Shown here piece by piece: positions 6,549 to 9,489 of a stretch of 9,489 nucleotides of DNA; the first letter of the stretch is position 1, and the number at the start of each line of letters is the position of its first letter. This DNA comes from Sphaerochaeta sp. UBA5849. GTDB taxonomy: Bacteria > Spirochaetota > Spirochaetia > Sphaerochaetales > Sphaerochaetaceae. The stretch is from NCBI GenBank assembly GCA_002432715.1, contig DJGJ01000041.1, positions 1 through 9,489 on the forward strand, read 5' to 3'. The translations under genes and the position numbers were made by a program. Under the pieces are notes generated by a model. That model ran no database searches. It was not told the DNA's origin and worked only from the letters and a program-made list of their open reading frames with translations.

Positions 6549-7158
6549 ACCCATGAACATTCTTTTGGCATCAAACAATTCCCATAAGAGGGAGGAATTC
6601 TCCCGCCTGCTGAAAGCCCATACTCTCATCCTGCCCAAGGAGCTCGGCCTGGATTTTGATTTTGAGGAAGACAAGGCCACCTTTACCGAGAATGCCCTGG
6701 GCAAAGCAATGGCCCTCGCTGCGAACGCCCCGAAAAACATGGTGGTTCTCGCGGATGACTCAGGGCTTTGCGTGGATGCTCTTGGAGGAGGCCCGGGCGT
6801 GCGTACTGCCCGCTACGGCATGGAAACATTCGGCAGGCTGCTGGAAAGCGGCGAGCGCAATCTGTTCCTGTTGGAGAATATGGAGCATCTGAAGGAGCCT
6901 TCAGAGCGAAGTGCACAGTTTGTATGCGCCTTGGCATTGGTGGCGGACAAGCATCGCGTCTTTACGTTTTGCGAATCGGTGCACGGCAGAATTGCATTTG
7001 CCGCCTACGGTAAGGGAGGTTTCGGCTATGATCCGGTCTTCTTTGTCACCGAGGCGGGGAAAACCATGGCCGAGCTCACCGATGAAGAAAAGGACCACTA
7101 CAGCCACCGCGGCCGGGCTGCCCGGCACCTGATCACCTTGTTAGGAGAAATTGCATGA
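6535..7158 (+). CDS. rdgB: RdgB/HAM1-family non-canonical purine NTP pyrophosphatase
   Basis: Cytoplasmic house-cleaning enzyme that hydrolyses dITP, ITP and XTP to monophosphate and pyrophosphate, keeping deaminated purines out of DNA and RNA. It has 207 residues from ATG 6535, or 201 from ATG 6553, which matches the family N-terminus (MNILLASNN) better. Motifs are complete: SNNSHK (13-18) for triphosphate binding, F.EDKATFTENALGKA with Glu52, ADDSGL (73-78) with the catalytic and metal aspartates, GFGYDP (162-167) and SHRGRA (190-195) for base recognition. The start overlaps the end of the sigma-like gene by 14 bases. AAGGGGA (6526-6532) is too close to ATG 6535 and far from ATG 6553, so translation may depend on coupling. 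The stop overlaps pepF in ATGA. Confidence 0.95.
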   Translation: MSIFRPMNILLASNNSHKREEFSRLLKAHTLILPKELGLDFDFEEDKATFTENALGKAMALAANAPKNMVVLADDSGLCVDALGGGPGVRTARYGMETFGRLLESGERNLFLLENMEHLKEPSERSAQFVCALALVADKHRVFTFCESVHGRIAFAAYGKGGFGYDPVFFVTEAGKTMAELTDEEKDHYSHRGRAARHLITLLGEIA

Positions 7159-8933
7159 AAACACTCAGCCGAGCACAGCAGAGAACTGAAGATACCTGGG
7201 ACCTTGGAAGCTTGTTTGAGAACACCCAGGTATGGGATGAGGGGCTTGGGCAACTTGCAGAGCGCATTGAGCAGGCACCTCGGCTGAAGGGAACCCTCGC
7301 AGCAGGGAAAGCCTCATTCCTACATACGATGCAGTGGTATGAAGAGACAGCCGTTCTTGCAGAGCGACTGTACAACTATGCCTTTTTGCTCTATGCGGGC
7401 GATGCTTCGGACAACGACAATGTCAGACGCTATTCGCTTGCCTCCCAGCAATTGAGCCAGCTCTCCGCGGCCATGGCTTTCTTTGATCCAGAGTTGTTGG
7501 GCATTGCGGATGATGTCATCGAGACCTACCTGAACGATGAAGATTTCGCCCCCTATGCCGTCTTTATCCGCAAAGCACGCCGATTCAAGGAACATGTACT
7601 CAGTGAGGCGGAAGAACGCCTGATGGCTTTGCAGGGAGAAGTCGGATCGGTGATGCGGACCACCTTCGGCGATCTGACCAACGTTGATTTTGATTTCGGC
7701 GAGCTCGAGGGGAAACCTCTCACCCAGAGCTCCTTCAGCAGCTTCTTGATGCAGGATGACAGGGACCTGAGACGAAGGGCTTACAAGCAGTTCTATGCAG
7801 TCTACGAGAAGAGCAAGCATGCCATAGCCCGGCTCTACGAGGGGCAGGTGAAGCAGGACATATTCTGCAGCAAGGCCCGCGGGTATGAGAGCTCACGAAG
7901 CATGGCTCTCTTTGGCGACAGGGTGCCCTTGACCGTGTATGACAACCTGATCAAGGCTGTGCATGAGGCATTTCCCGTGTTGCACCGCTACTATGCACTT
8001 CGCTCACGGCTGTTGGGCCAGGAGAAGCTGGCACACTATGATGTCTATGTTCCCCTGGTCAAGGGAATCCAGGCCCACACAAGCTACGAGCAGGCAGTGA
8101 ATACCATCTGCGAAGCTCTCAAGCCGCTTGGACCTAATTACGTGGAAACACTCAAAGCCGGACTTACCACCGAACGCTGGGTCGACCGCTATGAGAACAA
8201 GGGCAAGCGAAGCGGAGCCTTCAGCAGCGGTACGTATACTTCCAAACCCTATATTTTGCTGAACTACAAGGAGGATGTGCTTCGCGACCTGTTTACCGTT
8301 GCCCATGAAGGCGGTCACTCCATGCACAGCTATTACAGTGCGAAGAACAATCCCTACTTTCACTACGACTACACGATCTTCGAAGCCGAAGTGGCGTCCA
8401 CCTTCAACGAGCAGCTTGTAGCCAAGTATATGATCGAGACTTCATCCGACAACAAGACCAAGGCATATATTGTAGGCAAGCAGATCGACGACATCGTCGC
8501 CACCCTCTTCAGGCAGACGATGTTTGCCGAATATGAGAAGATCACCCATGAGATAGCGGAAGCAGGCACTCCTCTGACCCTTGAGGTCCTGAGACAGGAG
8601 TACCGCAAACTGCTTGAAGCCTACTTCGGGCCTGCAGTCGAGTTTGAAGCAGAGAGCGATCTGGAAGGCCTGAGGATTCCGCACTTCTACAGCCCGTTCT
8701 ATGTATATAAGTACGCAACCGGCATCAGTGCCGCCATCGCCTTGAGCCAGAAAGTCCTCTGCGGAGGGGAAGATGAGCGCAACGATTATCTGGCGTTCCT
8801 CTCTAGCGGCGGCAGTTCCTATCCCATCGATTCGCTTCGCAAGGCTGGTGTCGATATGGAGAGTGAAAAACCGGTACAGGAGGCCTTGAAAACGTTCAAG
8901 AGCCTGCTTGACCAATTTGAGGCACTGCTCTAG
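7155..8933 (+). CDS. pepF: Oligoendopeptidase F, M3-family zinc metallopeptidase
   Basis: Cytoplasmic zinc peptidase that cuts medium-sized peptides, probably recycling products of Clp and other proteases. The 592 residues are the usual PepF size. The active site is FTVAHEGGHSMHS with HEGGH at 384-388 (His384 and His388 bind zinc, Glu385 is catalytic) and the third ligand Glu412 in FEAEVASTFNE. Other family marks are KRSGAFSSGTY (351-361) and IPHFYSPFYVYKYATG near the C-terminus, which lines the substrate site. There is no signal peptide, in line with a cytoplasmic role. AGGAG (7143-7147) is 7 bases before the ATG, which overlaps the rdgB stop as ATGA. It is the last gene of the block and is followed by a long hairpin. 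M3 subfamily assignment is firm; the exact peptide preference is not. Confidence 0.96.
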   Translation: MKTLSRAQQRTEDTWDLGSLFENTQVWDEGLGQLAERIEQAPRLKGTLAAGKASFLHTMQWYEETAVLAERLYNYAFLLYAGDASDNDNVRRYSLASQQLSQLSAAMAFFDPELLGIADDVIETYLNDEDFAPYAVFIRKARRFKEHVLSEAEERLMALQGEVGSVMRTTFGDLTNVDFDFGELEGKPLTQSSFSSFLMQDDRDLRRRAYKQFYAVYEKSKHAIARLYEGQVKQDIFCSKARGYESSRSMALFGDRVPLTVYDNLIKAVHEAFPVLHRYYALRSRLLGQEKLAHYDVYVPLVKGIQAHTSYEQAVNTICEALKPLGPNYVETLKAGLTTERWVDRYENKGKRSGAFSSGTYTSKPYILLNYKEDVLRDLFTVAHEGGHSMHSYYSAKNNPYFHYDYTIFEAEVASTFNEQLVAKYMIETSSDNKTKAYIVGKQIDDIVATLFRQTMFAEYEKITHEIAEAGTPLTLEVLRQEYRKLLEAYFGPAVEFEAESDLEGLRIPHFYSPFYVYKYATGISAAIALSQKVLCGGEDERNDYLAFLSSGGSSYPIDSLRKAGVDMESEKPVQEALKTFKSLLDQFEALL

Positions 8934-8940
8934 GAGAATT

Positions 8941-8968
8941 CAAGCCTTCTTTTTCAAAAGAGGGCTTG
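8941..8968 (+). terminator. Long hairpin after pepF, possible terminator
   Basis: CAAGCCTTCTTTT and AAAAGAGGGCTTG can pair over 12-13 positions with one T-G wobble. The stem starts 7 bases after the pepF stop codon. It is placed like a terminator, but no T-run follows on either strand, so termination strength is uncertain. Its 3' arm overlaps the candidate -35 box of the tRNA promoter. Confidence 0.45.
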
Positions 8969-8995
8969 ACTCACATCCCAACGGTGTTGTATTGT
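8966..8995 (+). promoter_or_regulatory. Candidate promoter for tRNA-Leu
   Basis: TTGACT (8966-8971) and TATTGT (8990-8995) are separated by 18 bases, resembling a sigma-70 promoter (5/6 and 4/6 matches). Transcription would begin near 9002, about 32 bases before the mature tRNA, so the transcript would start with the GAAA-capped leader hairpin. Confidence 0.55.
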
Positions 8996-9002
8996 TGCCA
9001 CG

Positions 9003-9022
9003 TTCGGTTTGAAAAAACCGAA
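9003..9022 (+). other. 8-bp GAAA-tetraloop hairpin in the tRNA leader
   Basis: TTCGGTTT (9003-9010) pairs perfectly with AAACCGAA (9015-9022) around GAAA, a GNRA-class tetraloop. It ends 11 bases before the tRNA 5' end, inside the predicted 5' leader. It could shield the precursor's 5' end or guide processing; no T-run follows, so it is not a normal terminator. Confidence 0.45.
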
Positions 9023-9033
9023 AACCTCATGAT

Positions 9034-9118
9034 GCGGTAGTGGTGGAATTTGGTAGACACGCTAGCTTGAGGTGCTAGTGGCGGAAACGTTGTGCTGGTT
9101 CAAGTCCAGTCTACCGCA
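9034..9118 (+). tRNA. tRNA-Leu (anticodon GAG)
   Basis: An 85-base class II tRNA. The acceptor stem is GCGGTAG (9034-9040) with CTACCGC (9111-9117), discriminator A at 9118, and CCA is not encoded. The anticodon stem CTAGC/GCTAG encloses loop TTGAGGT, giving anticodon GAG at 9069-9071, which reads leucine CUC and CUU. The long variable arm (about 9079-9093, with GCG/CGT pairing around GAAA) is the mark of a leucine, serine or bacterial tyrosine tRNA; A discriminator and anticodon fix it as leucine. The T arm has GCTGG TTCAAGT CCAGT. Confidence 0.95.
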
Positions 9119-9125
9119 CTCAGTC

Positions 9126-9166
9126 AAACCCTTGCCAAGAAAGAACTTGGCGAGGGTTTTCTTTTT
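9126..9166 (+). terminator. Intrinsic terminator of tRNA-Leu
   Basis: AAACCCTTGCCAAG (9126-9139) pairs over 14 positions with CTTGGCGAGGGTTT (9146-9159), with one G-T wobble, around the loop AAAGAA. TCTTTTT follows (9160-9166). A strong rho-independent terminator, 8 bases after the tRNA. Confidence 0.93.
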
Positions 9167-9227
9167 ATCTCCCTTCTCGTGATAATTTGAAACCAGAAAG
9201 TGACACCATTTGTGATACCAATTCAAG

Positions 9228-9317
9228 AAAGGAATCCCCACATAGGTGGGGAATACGGGGACAGGCATCGGCGCTGATGAGATCGATGCAAGGAATCCCC
9301 ACATAGGTGGGGAATAC
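9228..9317 (-). repeat. Two variant distal CRISPR repeats with their spacer
   Basis: Repeats 9228-9256 and 9289-9317 match each other at 28 of 29 bases, but the second differs from the main repeat class at 7 positions. Five changes are in the part flanking the stem (GGTTC becomes AAGGA on the + strand) and two are in the loop (ACAA becomes ATAG). The 7-bp stem is untouched. In crRNA terms the handle AUGAACCG becomes AUUCCUUG (or AUUCCUUU). They lie at the leader-distal, oldest end. Confidence 0.85.
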
Positions 9318-9489
9318 TCCTGTGCACCACCTTGGCAGCCGTCACGGTACGGTTCATCCCCACACAAGTGGGGAATACCCACCCCGTCTTCAACCGAGAC
9401 GAAAGGCTTCCGGTTCATCCCCACACAAGTGGGGAATACGGCATGAACTGCGCCCTCCATCCTTCCTGTTGCGGTTCATCCCCACACAA
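9228..9489 (-). CRISPR. CRISPR array, type I-E-like, leader-distal end, cut by window edge
   Basis: Five repeats with a 61-bp period: 9228-9256, 9289-9317, 9350-9378, 9411-9439 and 9472 to beyond the edge. Treating repeats as 29 bp gives four spacers of exactly 32 bp (9257-9288, 9318-9349, 9379-9410, 9440-9471). Each repeat holds a 7-bp stem, TCCCCAC/GTGGGGA, around a 4-base loop. Read on the minus strand the main repeat starts GTATTCCCCAC and ends GTGGGGATGAACCG, as in type I-E arrays, where Cas6e cuts after the stem to leave an 8-base handle (here AUGAACCG; AUAAACCG in E. coli). Transcription is therefore inferred to run right to left, with leader and cas genes beyond 9489. No cas gene is in the window. 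The array begins about 60 bases after the tRNA terminator. Confidence 0.95.

Noticed and set aside
9200..9223. Imperfect 12-bp tandem pair GTGACACCATTT / GTGATACCAATT before the CRISPR array
   Set aside because: Only two copies with 10 of 12 matches; too short to call a functional repeat, and not related to the CRISPR repeat.
9097..9228. Possible integration site (att) at the tRNA-Leu 3' end with the CRISPR as inserted cargo
   Set aside because: No second copy of the tRNA 3' end and no integrase is visible in the window; the native terminator directly follows the tRNA.
9246..9446. Open frame on the plus strand across the CRISPR spacers
   Set aside because: Also made of repeat and spacer sequence, with no ribosome site and recurring GNT and PHIGG/PHKWG repeat readings.
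9062..9460. Open frame on the minus strand with repeated VFPTCVGM/IPHLCGDEP-like segments
   Set aside because: The peptide repeats come from translating CRISPR repeats at a 61-bp period and the frame runs into the tRNA gene; it is not a protein gene.

Overview
This looks like a bacterial chromosomal housekeeping segment, with coding and intergenic DNA of roughly balanced base composition and strong Shine-Dalgarno sites. It ends on the right in the distal part of a CRISPR array. The tig-clpP-clpX order is widespread in bacteria. A DHH phosphoesterase, an odd sigma-like gene, a RdgB-type pyrophosphatase and a PepF-type peptidase follow, which fits what I recall of spirochaetes of the Sphaerochaeta/Treponema group. 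That placement is an inference from memory; no rRNA or other diagnostic marker is present.

Left part (1-1230): a GNAT acetyltransferase gene on + meets an ArsC/Spx-like thioredoxin-fold gene on - tail to tail, with 6 bases between the stops. The roughly 265-base gap between the ArsC/Spx-like start and tig is divergent. It holds a near-perfect 20-bp palindrome, candidate promoters for both directions and a small hairpin just before the tig ribosome binding site.

Central part (1230-5495): tig (trigger factor), a hairpin terminator or attenuator, then clpP, clpX and an nrnA-like DHH/DHHA1 gene, packed with a 1-base overlap (clpP/clpX) and a 1-base gap (clpX/nrnA). Together these make a chaperone, a proteolysis machine and an RNA/nucleotide scavenging enzyme.

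Right-central part (5496-8933): a second dense block starts behind a 50-base inverted-repeat-rich leader. It holds a 333-residue protein that I read as a highly divergent sigma-70-like factor, then a RdgB/HAM1 nucleotide pyrophosphatase (14-base overlap) and an M3-family oligoendopeptidase F (ATGA overlap). The sigma-like gene and its structured leader are the least explained part of the window.

Right end (8934-9489): a long hairpin, a promoter, a tRNA-Leu(GAG) with a GAAA-capped hairpin in its 5' leader and a textbook terminator, then the CRISPR array. The array has a 61-bp period with 29-bp repeats and 32-bp spacers. It resembles type I-E and should be transcribed on the - strand, so the leader and any cas genes would lie beyond the right edge. 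Its two distal repeats form a separate sequence class that keeps the hairpin stem but changes the loop and the crRNA 5' handle.
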